This document shows, piece after piece, positions 54,330 to 62,206 of a stretch of 62,206 nt of DNA (position 1 is its first letter; every line of letters starts with the position of its first letter). The stretch spans positions 1 to 62,206 of the forward strand of contig JBASCW010000029.1 in assembly GCA_049651845.1 (NCBI GenBank), in the 5' to 3' direction. Origin of the DNA: RBG-16-66-20 sp049651845. GTDB taxonomy: Bacteria > Pseudomonadota > Gammaproteobacteria > Burkholderiales > SG8-39. A model generated the notes under the pieces. That model was not told the origin of the DNA and did no database searches. It saw nothing but the letters and a program-made list of their open reading frames with translations. Position numbers and translations under genes: made by a program.

Positions 54330-55307
54330 GTGGACATTTTCGTTCAGCAGCTGGTGAACGGCCTGACGCTCGGCGCCGTGTACGCGATCGTCGCGCTCGG
54401 CTACACCATGGTCTACGGCATCATCCAGCTCATCAACTTCGCGCACGGCGAAGTGGTGATGATCGGCGCCATGGTCGCCTTCACCGTGATCAACACGCTG
54501 GCCGCGGGCGGCATGCCGCCGCTCGTGGTGGTGCTGATCGGCACCGCTTGCGCGATTCCGGTGTGCATGCTCGCGGGCTACGGCATGGAGCGGCTCGCCT
54601 ACCGGCCGCTGCGCGGCGCGCCGCGCCTGGCGCCGCTGATCACCGCGATCGGCGTCTCGATCATCCTGCAACACGTCGCGATGCTGGTCTGGAGCCGCAA
54701 CGTGATGGCGTTTCCGCAGATCATCCCGCTCACCACCTACAGCTTCCTCGGCGCGAGCGTCACCGGCGTGCAGCTGGCGATCCTCGGGCTGTGCTTCGCG
54801 ATGATGGCCGGGCTCGCGCTGCTGGTGTACCGCACGCGCCTGGGCACCGCGATGCGCGCCACCGCGCAGAACCCGCAGGTCGCGCGGCTGATGGGCGTGG
54901 ACGTGAACCGCGTGATCGCGGCGACCTTCGTGATCGGCGCGTCGCTCGCCGCGGTCGCGGGCGTGATGGTCGGCACCTACTACGGTGTTGCCCAGTACAC
55001 GATGGGTTCGGTGCTCGGACTGAAGGCTTTCGCCGCCGCGGTGCTGGGCGGCATCGGCAACATCCCGGGCGCGATGGCCGGCGGCCTCGTGCTCGGCGTG
55101 GTCGAGGCCCTGGGCGCGGGCTACATCGGCGAGCTCACGGACCTCTGCCGCTACGGCCTCGGCCCCGCGGTAAACTGCGCCGACGGCGGCCACTACGTAC
55201 TGTTCGGCTCCAACTACCAGGATGTGTTCGCGTTCGTGGTGCTGATCCTGGTGCTGGTGTTCCGCCCCTCCGGGTTGCTCGGTGAGCGTGTGGGAGACCG
55301 CGCGTGA
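54330..55307 (+). CDS. livH: branched-chain amino-acid ABC permease LivH
   Basis: LivH is one of two membrane subunits of the importer. The 325-aa product has about eight helices, with GLTLGAVYAIVALGYTMVYG, INFAHGEVVMIGA and VLGGIGNIPGAMAGGLVLG. It starts at GTG just after the livK terminator and overlaps livM (GTGA). Compared with E. coli LivH, an insert near the C-terminus (TDLCRYGLGPAVNCADGGHY) forms an extra loop containing two cysteines. Confidence 0.95.
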   Translation: MDIFVQQLVNGLTLGAVYAIVALGYTMVYGIIQLINFAHGEVVMIGAMVAFTVINTLAAGGMPPLVVVLIGTACAIPVCMLAGYGMERLAYRPLRGAPRLAPLITAIGVSIILQHVAMLVWSRNVMAFPQIIPLTTYSFLGASVTGVQLAILGLCFAMMAGLALLVYRTRLGTAMRATAQNPQVARLMGVDVNRVIAATFVIGASLAAVAGVMVGTYYGVAQYTMGSVLGLKAFAAAVLGGIGNIPGAMAGGLVLGVVEALGAGYIGELTDLCRYGLGPAVNCADGGHYVLFGSNYQDVFAFVVLILVLVFRPSGLLGERVGDRA

Positions 55308-56356
55308 ATCAGCGCCGCCGGCTCTGGGCCGGCTTGGCGCTCATCGCCTTCACGCTGCTCGTGTTGCCGTTCGCGCTGCAGCAGGCGGGCACCGCGTGGG
55401 TGCGCATCGCCAACCTCGCGCTGCTCTACGTGCTGCTCGCGCTTGGCCTCAACATCGTGGTGGGCTTCGCGGGGTTGCTCGACCTCGGCTACATCGCCTT
55501 CTACGCGGTCGGCGCTTACGTCTACGCGCTGCTCGCGAGCCCGCACTTCGGCCTGCACCTGCCGTTCTGGGCGATCCTGCCCATCGGCGCCGCGGTCGCG
55601 GCGTTATTCGGCGTAGTGCTGGGCGCGCCCACGCTGAAGCTGCGCGGCGACTACCTGGCGATCGTCACGCTCGGTTTCGGCGAAATCGTACGGATATTTC
55701 TGAACAACTTGTCGCAGCCAGTGAACATCACGCGCGGGCCGCAGGGCATTGCCGGCATCGACCCGGTGCGCATCGGCAGCGTGGACTTCTCGCGCACCGA
55801 CAGTCTGCTGGGGGTCGTCGTGAGCGGGCCGATGAAGTACTACTACCTGCTGCTCGCGGTGATGCTCGGGATCGTGCTCGTGAACGTGCGCCTGCAGAAC
55901 TCGCGCATCGGCCGCGCCTGGGAGGCGATCCGCGAGGACGAGGTCGCCGCACGCGCGATGGGCATCGACACCACCTCGATCAAGCTGCTCGCCTTCGCGC
56001 TGGGCGCCTCCTTCGGCGGCGTCGCGGGTGGCATGTTCGCCGCGATCCAGGGCTTCATCTCGCCCGAGAGCTTCGTGCTCGTGGAGTCGGTGATGGTGGT
56101 CTCGATGGTGGTGCTGGGCGGCATGGGCAACATCGCCGGCGTGATCCTCGGCGCGGTGCTGCTCGCCTTCGTGCCCGAGCTGCTGCGCTGGACCGTGGAG
56201 CCGGCGCAGCAGGCGCTTTTCGGCCGCATGCTCGTCGAGCCCGAAGTGATCCGCATGCTGATCTTCGGCCTGGCGCTGGTGCTGGTGATGCTGTTCCGGC
56301 CCGCGGGCCTGCTGCCCTCCGCGGTGCGCAAGCGCGAGCTGACCGGCCATGAGTGA
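55304..56356 (+). CDS. livM: branched-chain amino-acid ABC permease LivM
   Basis: LivM is the second membrane subunit, 350 aa, with about nine helices. Typical sequence is LLALGLNIVVGFAGLLDLGY, LRGDYLAIVTLGFGEIVRI, GRAWEAIREDEVAARAMGI and VVLGGMGNIAGVILGAVLL. It overlaps livH at the start and livG by 8 bases at the end. Confidence 0.95.
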   Translation: MNQRRRLWAGLALIAFTLLVLPFALQQAGTAWVRIANLALLYVLLALGLNIVVGFAGLLDLGYIAFYAVGAYVYALLASPHFGLHLPFWAILPIGAAVAALFGVVLGAPTLKLRGDYLAIVTLGFGEIVRIFLNNLSQPVNITRGPQGIAGIDPVRIGSVDFSRTDSLLGVVVSGPMKYYYLLLAVMLGIVLVNVRLQNSRIGRAWEAIREDEVAARAMGIDTTSIKLLAFALGASFGGVAGGMFAAIQGFISPESFVLVESVMVVSMVVLGGMGNIAGVILGAVLLAFVPELLRWTVEPAQQALFGRMLVEPEVIRMLIFGLALVLVMLFRPAGLLPSAVRKRELTGHE

Positions 56357-57138
56357 GCTGCTCAAGGCGAGCGGCGTCGGCAAGCGCTTCGGCGGCGTGC
56401 TCGCGCTCGCGAACGTCTCGTTCGCGATCGCCAGGGGCGAGATTTACGGCCTGATCGGGCCGAACGGCGCCGGCAAGACGACGCTGTTCAACCTGCTGAC
56501 CGGCATCTACTCGCCGGACCGCGGGTCTTTCGATTTGAATGGGAAGAACATCACCGGCCTGAAGCCCGACCAAGTCGCTTTCGCCGGCATCGCGCGCACG
56601 TTCCAGAACATCCGCCTGTTCGCAAGCCTGTCGGCGCTCGAGAACGTCATGATCGGCCGGCACGTTCGCACGCGCGCGGGCGTGCTCGGCGCGGTGCTGC
56701 GCAACCGCGCCACCGTTGACGAAGAGCGCGCGACCGAGCGGCGCGCGCTCGAGCTGCTCGACTACGTGGGCATGCGCGCGCGCGCGAACGATGCCGCGGG
56801 CAGCCTGCCTTACGGCGACCAGCGGCGCCTGGAGATCGCGCGCGCGCTCGCGACCGATCCCGTGCTGCTCGCGCTGGACGAGCCGGCGGCGGGCATGAAC
56901 GCCGCGGAGACAATCGCGCTGCGCGGCCTGCTCGAGCGCATCCGCGCCGACGGCGTGACGCTGCTGCTCATAGAGCACGACATGCGCCTGGTGATGAACG
57001 TCTGCGACCGGGTGCTGGTGCTCGACTACGGCGAGAAAATCGCCGAGGGGCCGCCGGCCGCGATGCAGCGCGATGCGCGCGTGATCGAGGCCTATCTGGG
57101 GGTCGCACCGGGCGAGCCGGTGCTCAGCGGAGACTCCA

Positions 57139-57149
<11 letters not shown>
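56349..57149 (+). CDS. livG: branched-chain amino-acid ABC ATPase LivG
   Basis: LivG is a cytoplasmic ATPase subunit, 266 aa. Walker A is GPNGAGKTT. The signature region is SLPYGDQRRLEIARAL, in which YGDQ replaces the usual SGGQ, as is common in LivG. Walker B is LLALDEPAAGMN and the switch His is in LLLIEHDMRLVM. The start lies inside livM and the end overlaps livF. Confidence 0.96.
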
Positions 57150-57845
<696 letters not shown>

Positions 57846-57849
<4 letters not shown>

Positions 57850-58871
57850 CCTGAAGCCAGGTCCGCCTGGGTGGTGAAGCTGTCGGCGTAGAACTCGTCT
57901 TCCGGCAGCCGGCATTGGGCGGTGAAGTCCTTGCGCGCCGCATCCACCATCACCGGCACGCCGCAGGCATAGACCTGGTAGCCCGACAGGTCGGGGAAGT
58001 CCTGCATCACCGCGCGGTGCACGAAGCCCGTGCGGCCGCGCCAGCCGTCCTCGGGCAGCGCGTCCGAGATCACCGGCACGTACTTGAAGCCCGGGTGCTC
58101 GGCGGCCCAGCGCTCGGCGAGCGCGTTCATGTAGAGGTCCTTCGGCCGCCGCCCGCCCCAGTAGAGGGTCGCCGGCCGCGCGATGCCCTTGTGGAACATG
58201 TGCTCGATCACCGCCTTGATCGGCGCGAAACCGGTGCCGGAGGCGACGAACACGATCGGCTTGCCTGAATCCTCGCGCAGGAAGAACGTGCCGAGCGGGC
58301 CCTCGCAACGCAGGATGTCGCGCTCCTTCATCTTGCCGAACACGTGGTCGGTGAACTGCCCGCCGGCGACGTGGCGCACGTGCAGCTCGATCAGCTCGGC
58401 GGCATGCGGCGGCGTGGCGATCGAGAAGCTGCGCCGGCTGCCGTCCTTGAGCAGGAAGTCGAGGTACTGGCCGGCGAGGAACACGAGCTTCTCGTTCGCC
58501 GGCAGCTTGAGCTGCAGCAGCATCGCGTCATCCGAAAGGCGCTCCATCTTCTGCACGCGGCAGGGCAGCTTCTTGACCTGGATATCCTTGGCCGCGCCGA
58601 TGGTGCGCGCTTCCAGCACCAGGTCGCCCTGTGGCTTCGCCTGGCAGACGAGGACCTTGCCCTGTGCCCTCTCGGCATCGGTGAGCGTCTTCGCCTGGTA
58701 CACGCCGTAATCCACGCTGCCCGCGAGGATCCTGCATTTGCAGGTGCCGCAGGCGCCGTTCTGGCAGCCGTAGGGCAGCACGAAGCCCTGGCGCAGCGCC
58801 GCGGCGAGCACGGTTTCGCCGGCCTCGACCTGGAACTGGTGACCGCTCGGCTGCAGGGTGACGGTATGCAT
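57846..58871 (-). CDS. [2Fe-2S] ferredoxin / FAD / NAD(P)H reductase (CDP-6-deoxy-glucoseen reductase-like)
   Basis: This 341-aa flavoprotein reductase has a plant-type ferredoxin domain with cysteines 36, 41, 44 and 76 (PYGCQNGACGTC...VLVC). An FAD domain (RRSFSIATPP near 145) and an NAD(P)H domain (IVFVASGTGFAPIKAVIEHM, YACGVPVMVDAA) follow. Such proteins feed electrons to oxygenases or dehydratases; betaproteobacterial copies are often named CDP-6-deoxy-delta-3,4-glucoseen reductase without proof. Divergent from the epimerase-like gene. Partner unknown. Confidence 0.88.
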
Positions 58872-58889
58872 CTCGCTACAATGATGGCA

Positions 58890-59735
58890 ATGAAACGCCT
58901 GTTGATCGCAGGCTACGGCGACATCGCGCGCCGCGCCCGGCCTTTGCTCGAATCCCGCTTCGAGATTCGCGTGCTTGCGCGCGCGCAGGGGCTGGATCTC
59001 GACCTGCCCGGGAGCCTCGCCGCGCTCGAGCCCGCCGACGCCGTGCTGCATTGCGCGCCGCCGCCCGCGTCCGGCGCGGCCGATACCCGCACCGCGAACC
59101 TGATTGCTGCGCTCGAAAGCAGGCGGATTCTACCAACGCGGATTGCCTACATCAGCACGAGCGGGGTCTACGGCGACTGCGGCGGCGCGCGCGTGGACGA
59201 GGCACGGGCGCCGAATCCGCAGAGCGAGCGGGCGCTCCGGCGCGCCGACGCCGAGGCGCGGCTTGCACTATGGTGCAACTCGCACGGCATCGCGCTCGTC
59301 GTGCTGCGTGCGCCGGGCATCTACGCCGCCGAGCGCCTGCCGCTGGAACGCCTGCGGGCCGGTACGCCGGTGCTGCGCCCCGAGGACGACGTCTACACCA
59401 ATCACGTCCACGCCGACGATCTCGCGGCGATCTGCGCGCGCGCGCTCGAGGCGGAGGCGCCGGCCGGCGCCTAAAACGCGTCGGACGACTCCGAGCTGAA
59501 GATGGGCGACTGGTTCGATCTGCTCGCCGACTGGGCCGGCCTGCCGCGCCCGCCGCGCGTCGCGCGCGCCGAGGCCGAAGCGCGCCTGCCATCCGCGCTG
59601 CTGTCATTCATGCGCGAATCGCGGCGCCTGGACAACACGCGCCTGAAGCGGGCGCTCGGGGTTCGACTGCGGTATCCGACGGTGCGGGAAGGACTGGAGC
59701 ATGCGCACGCTACTGGTATTCACCAACCTGCCTGA
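58890..59735 (+). pseudogene. NAD-dependent epimerase/dehydratase (SDR) interrupted by in-frame TAA
   Basis: The 5' part encodes a Rossmann protein (MKRLLIAGYGDIARRARPLL, later IAYISTSGVYGD with the SDR Tyr). At codon 195 (59472-59474) the frame reads TAA. The same frame then continues for 86 codons with convincing family sequence (NASDDSELKMGDWFDLLADW, LLSFMRESRRLDNTRLKRAL) to a stop at 59735. The context GlyAla-stop-AsnAlaSerAsp strongly suggests TAC (Tyr) changed to TAA. Two earlier ATGs (58881, 58884) are possible starts; a TACAAT -10-like element lies at 58877-58882. It is a recent nonsense mutation, an assembly error, or two-part expression. Confidence 0.8.
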
Positions 59736-60024
59736 CCGCGCGGCCGCGGAGCGGCTCGCCGAGGCGCTCGTCGAGAAGCGCGTCGCCGCCTGCGTGAACA
59801 TTCTCGCACCCTGCCGGTCAGTTTACCGGTGGAAGAACGACCTACAGCGGGATGAGGAGCACCCGATGCTGATCAAGACGACCGAGGCGCGCTACGCGGC
59901 GCTCGAGGCGGCGATCCGCGCCGGGCATCCGTACGAGCTTCCCGAGATCGTCGCGGTGCCGATCGAGCGCGGCCTGCCGGCCTACCTCGACTGGGTGGCC
60001 GCGGAAACCGCTCCCGGCCCATGA
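59701..60024 (+). CDS. cutA: divalent-cation tolerance protein CutA
   Basis: CutA is a small trimeric protein linked to copper tolerance in E. coli. The 107-aa product has LLVFTNLPDRAAAERLAEAL, KRVAACVNILAPCRSVYRW and HPYELPEIVAVPIERGLPAY, all family blocks. Its start lies within the 3' end of the broken epimerase frame, and its end overlaps dsbD (ATGA), matching the frequent cutA-dsbD pairing. Confidence 0.96.
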   Translation: MRTLLVFTNLPDRAAAERLAEALVEKRVAACVNILAPCRSVYRWKNDLQRDEEHPMLIKTTEARYAALEAAIRAGHPYELPEIVAVPIERGLPAYLDWVAAETAPGP

Positions 60025-61568
60025 TCCGCGTCCTATTGCTCCTGCTCGGCCTGGCGGGTGCCGCGCACGCGGTGAACCCGGACGACCTGCTCGAGCCGGA
60101 AAAGGCCTTCAAGATGTCGACGCGCACGCTCGACGCGAGCAGCGTGGAAGTGCGCTTCGACATCGCCGAGGGCTACTACATGTACCGCGAACGCTTCAAG
60201 TTCGCGCTCGCGCCGGGCACCGGCGCCAAGCTCGGCGCGCCGCAGTTTCCCGCCGGCACGCGCAAGAAGGACGAGTTCTTCGGCGACGTGGAGGTCTACC
60301 GCCGGCAGGTTTCGATCCGGCTGCCGGTGGAAGGCGCCGCAGGGCCGCTCGAGCTCACGGTCACCTCGCAGGGCTGTGCCGACATCGGCGTGTGCTACGT
60401 GCCGATGGACAGCAAGGCGACGCTGCAGCTCGCCGCGTTCGCGCCGCCGCCGGCCGGCGCGCCCGCGGCGCCGGCGAGCGAGTTCACGCTGCAGGTGAGC
60501 GACTTCGAAGTCGCGCGGCTGTTCCAGTCGGGCGGCCCGCTGCTCGTGCTCGCGAGCTTCCTCGGCTTCGGCCTCTTGCTCGCGTTCACCCCCTGTGTGC
60601 TGCCGATGATCCCGATCCTTTCCGGGATCATCGTCGGCGAGGGCCGCCAGCTCGGCAAGCTGCGCGCGCTGCTGCTCTCGCTCGCCTACGTGCTCGGCAT
60701 GGCGGTGGCCTACGCCGTGGCCGGTGTCGCCGCGGCCTGGTCCGGATCGATGCTCGCCGCGGCGTTGCAGAACGCCTGGGTGCTGAGCGCCTTCGCGCTG
60801 GTGTTCGTCGCGCTCGCGCTGTCGATGTTCGGGCTGTACGAGCTCCAGCTGCCCGGCTTCCTGCATCACCGCCTGCACGCGACGCACGGCAAGCTGCGCG
60901 GCGGCCGCGTCGCTTCGGTGGCGGCGATGGGCGCGCTGTCGGCGGTCATCGTCAGCCCCTGCGTGGCGGCGCCGCTTGCCGGTGCGCTGCTGTACATCGG
61001 CCAGACGCGCGATGTCGCGCTCGGCGGCTCGGCGCTGTTCGCGATGGCGCTCGGCATGGGCATCCCGCTGATGGTGATCGGCGTCTCCGAGGGCGCGCTG
61101 CTGCCGCGCGCCGGGCCGTGGATGCTGCGCGTCAAGCAAGTCTTTGGCGTGCTGCTGCTCGCGGTCGCGGTCTGGATCGTCTGGCCGGTGCTGCAGCCCA
61201 CGGGCGGCAGCACGGCTTTCGTGCGCGTGCAATCGATCGCCGAGCTCGAGCAGAAACTACAGGCGCCGGGCCGGCCGGTGATGCTCGACTTCTACGCCGA
61301 CTGGTGCGTGTCCTGCAAGGAGATGGAGGCGTTCACCTTCAGCGACGCGCGCGTCAAGGCGCGTTTCGAGCGCATGCTGCTGCTGCAGGTCGACGTCACC
61401 GCCAACACGGCCGAGCACAAGGCGCTGCTCAAGCGCTTCCACCTGTTCGGACCGCCGGGCATCGTCTTTTTCGACGCGCAGGGCCGGGAACTCGAGGGGC
61501 TGCGCGTGATCGGCTACCAGAACGCCGAGCGCTTCCTGAAGACGCTGAACCTCGCCGACGTGCCGTGA
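60021..61568 (+). CDS. dsbD: thiol:disulfide interchange protein DsbD
   Basis: DsbD moves reducing power from cytoplasmic thioredoxin to periplasmic thiol proteins, including cytochrome c maturation. The 515-aa product has a signal peptide (about 1-17) and an alpha domain with GCADIGVCYVPM. About eight membrane helices follow, with the redox Cys pair in LAFTPCVLPMIPIL and IVSPCVAAPLAG. The C-terminal gamma thioredoxin domain has DFYADWCVSCKEME. Somewhat shorter than E. coli DsbD (565). Coupled to cutA and to the following gene. Confidence 0.97.
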   Translation: MIRVLLLLLGLAGAAHAVNPDDLLEPEKAFKMSTRTLDASSVEVRFDIAEGYYMYRERFKFALAPGTGAKLGAPQFPAGTRKKDEFFGDVEVYRRQVSIRLPVEGAAGPLELTVTSQGCADIGVCYVPMDSKATLQLAAFAPPPAGAPAAPASEFTLQVSDFEVARLFQSGGPLLVLASFLGFGLLLAFTPCVLPMIPILSGIIVGEGRQLGKLRALLLSLAYVLGMAVAYAVAGVAAAWSGSMLAAALQNAWVLSAFALVFVALALSMFGLYELQLPGFLHHRLHATHGKLRGGRVASVAAMGALSAVIVSPCVAAPLAGALLYIGQTRDVALGGSALFAMALGMGIPLMVIGVSEGALLPRAGPWMLRVKQVFGVLLLAVAVWIVWPVLQPTGGSTAFVRVQSIAELEQKLQAPGRPVMLDFYADWCVSCKEMEAFTFSDARVKARFERMLLLQVDVTANTAEHKALLKRFHLFGPPGIVFFDAQGRELEGLRVIGYQNAERFLKTLNLADVP

Positions 61569-62206
61569 CGTTCCGGCATATCGTCGGGCTGGACCACGCG
61601 GTGATCCTGGTGCGCGACCTGGACCGCGCGCGCGATACCTACGAGCGGCTCGGCTTCACGCTCACCCCGCGCGGCCACCACTCGCTCGGCTCGCGCAACC
61701 ACTGCATCATGTTCGGGCGCGACTACCTCGAGCTGATGGCGCTGCCGGCCGTGCCGCCGCCCGCATTCCAGTACTTCGCCGAGTTCCTGCGGCGCGGCGA
61801 AGGCGTCGGCGCGCTCGCGCTCGCGACCGATGATGCGGTCGCCGCGCATGCGGAGCTCGCGGGCGCGGGCATCGCCGCCGAGGCGCCGCTCGCGCTGTCG
61901 CGCCCGGTCGAGAACCTCGGCGAGGCGCGCTTCACGCTGGTGCAGCTGCCGCCCGGGCAGACGCCGGGGTTTCGCAGCTTCCTTTGCCAGCATCACACGC
62001 GCGACATCGTCTGGCGCGCGCAATACCAGCAGCACGCGCTCGGCGCGCAGTCCATCGATTCCGTATCGGTGTCCGCGCCCGATCCGGAGCGCTACGGCGC
62101 GCTGTTCGGCAGGCTTCCGGTCGAGTTCCTGCAGGCGCCGGTGGCGGCGGTGACGGCGCTGCGCATCCGCGTCGCCGATCGCGCGCGCGCCGCCGAGACG
62201 CTGCGC
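61565..62206 (+). CDS. VOC-family (glyoxalase-like) protein, 3' end cut by window edge
   Basis: The frame starts at GTG overlapping the dsbD stop (GTGA) and is open to the window end, 214 codons. The N-terminal sequence VTFRHIVGLDHAVILVRDLD and RDTYERLGFTLTPRGHHSLG matches the glyoxalase/bleomycin-resistance (VOC) fold; HAVI supplies a likely metal His, and DYLELMAL the strand with Glu. A second VOC-like half begins near ALGAQSIDSVSVSAPDPERY. Substrate unknown. Confidence 0.85.
   Translation, partial: MTFRHIVGLDHAVILVRDLDRARDTYERLGFTLTPRGHHSLGSRNHCIMFGRDYLELMALPAVPPPAFQYFAEFLRRGEGVGALALATDDAVAAHAELAGAGIAAEAPLALSRPVENLGEARFTLVQLPPGQTPGFRSFLCQHHTRDIVWRAQYQQHALGAQSIDSVSVSAPDPERYGALFGRLPVEFLQAPVAAVTALRIRVADRARAAETLR

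Overview
This window looks like a near-oriC chromosomal segment of a betaproteobacterium with very high G+C. The evidence is gene order (dnaA-dnaN-gyrB back to back with rpmH-rnpA-yidD-yidC-mnmE, then mnmG-rsmG-parA-parB-atpIBEFHAGDC), the def-LysM-dprA-smg-topB block, a GTP-type PEP carboxykinase, and Bug-type extracytoplasmic solute receptors, which are typical of Burkholderiales and relatives. I see no rRNA, tRNA, insertion sequence, prophage or CRISPR array. No stretch over 300 bases lacks a gene.

Layout. 1-6815: fmt (cut by the window edge) and def on the minus strand, then LysM protein, dprA, smg and topB on the plus strand. 6812-11907: gyrB, dnaN and dnaA on the minus strand, with a candidate oriC between dnaN and dnaA and a compact divergent dnaA/rpmH control region. 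12051-17814: rpmH, rnpA, yidD, yidC, mnmE, pckG. 17811-19070: an MFS transporter running back. 19071-19204: an intergenic region with a perfect 13-bp-arm palindrome and two parS-like sites. 19205-30315: mnmG, rsmG, parA, parB and the full ATP synthase operon behind a strong sigma70-like promoter. 30318-33629: FkbM methyltransferase, then a minus-strand block of GST, creD and two unlisted tiny genes. 33757-36059: a divergent two-component system resembling the 'proteobacterial dedicated sortase' regulators, but with no sortase here. 36093-39634: glpD, HAD phosphatase and TauE/SafE permease (stop/start overlapped), then an EF-hand/BON exported protein. 39639-48535: a catabolic cluster: CoA-transferase, two orphan Bug receptors, a crotonase lacking both hydratase glutamates, a serine-glyoxylate-type aminotransferase, a GntR/FCD regulator and a large FAD/Fe-S dehydrogenase. 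48532-52871: AEC carrier, lgt, ilvD, DUF924 protein, cytochrome c. 52973-57849: a complete branched-chain amino-acid type ABC importer (livK, terminator, livHMGF). 57846-62206: a [2Fe-2S]/FAD reductase, a nucleotide-sugar-epimerase-like gene broken by an in-frame TAA, cutA, dsbD and a partial VOC-family protein.

How it fits together. The core is replication, segregation and membrane-biogenesis machinery transcribed away from oriC. The accessory parts are respiratory and carbon metabolism. The genome is very compact: ATGA/GTGA couplings are common, and four convergent gene pairs share a 4-base stop-stop overlap. The most noteworthy items are the creD-linked tiny membrane/basic peptide pair opposite sortase-type regulators, the glutamate-less crotonase in the GntR cluster, the parS pair, and the nonsense codon in the epimerase-like gene.
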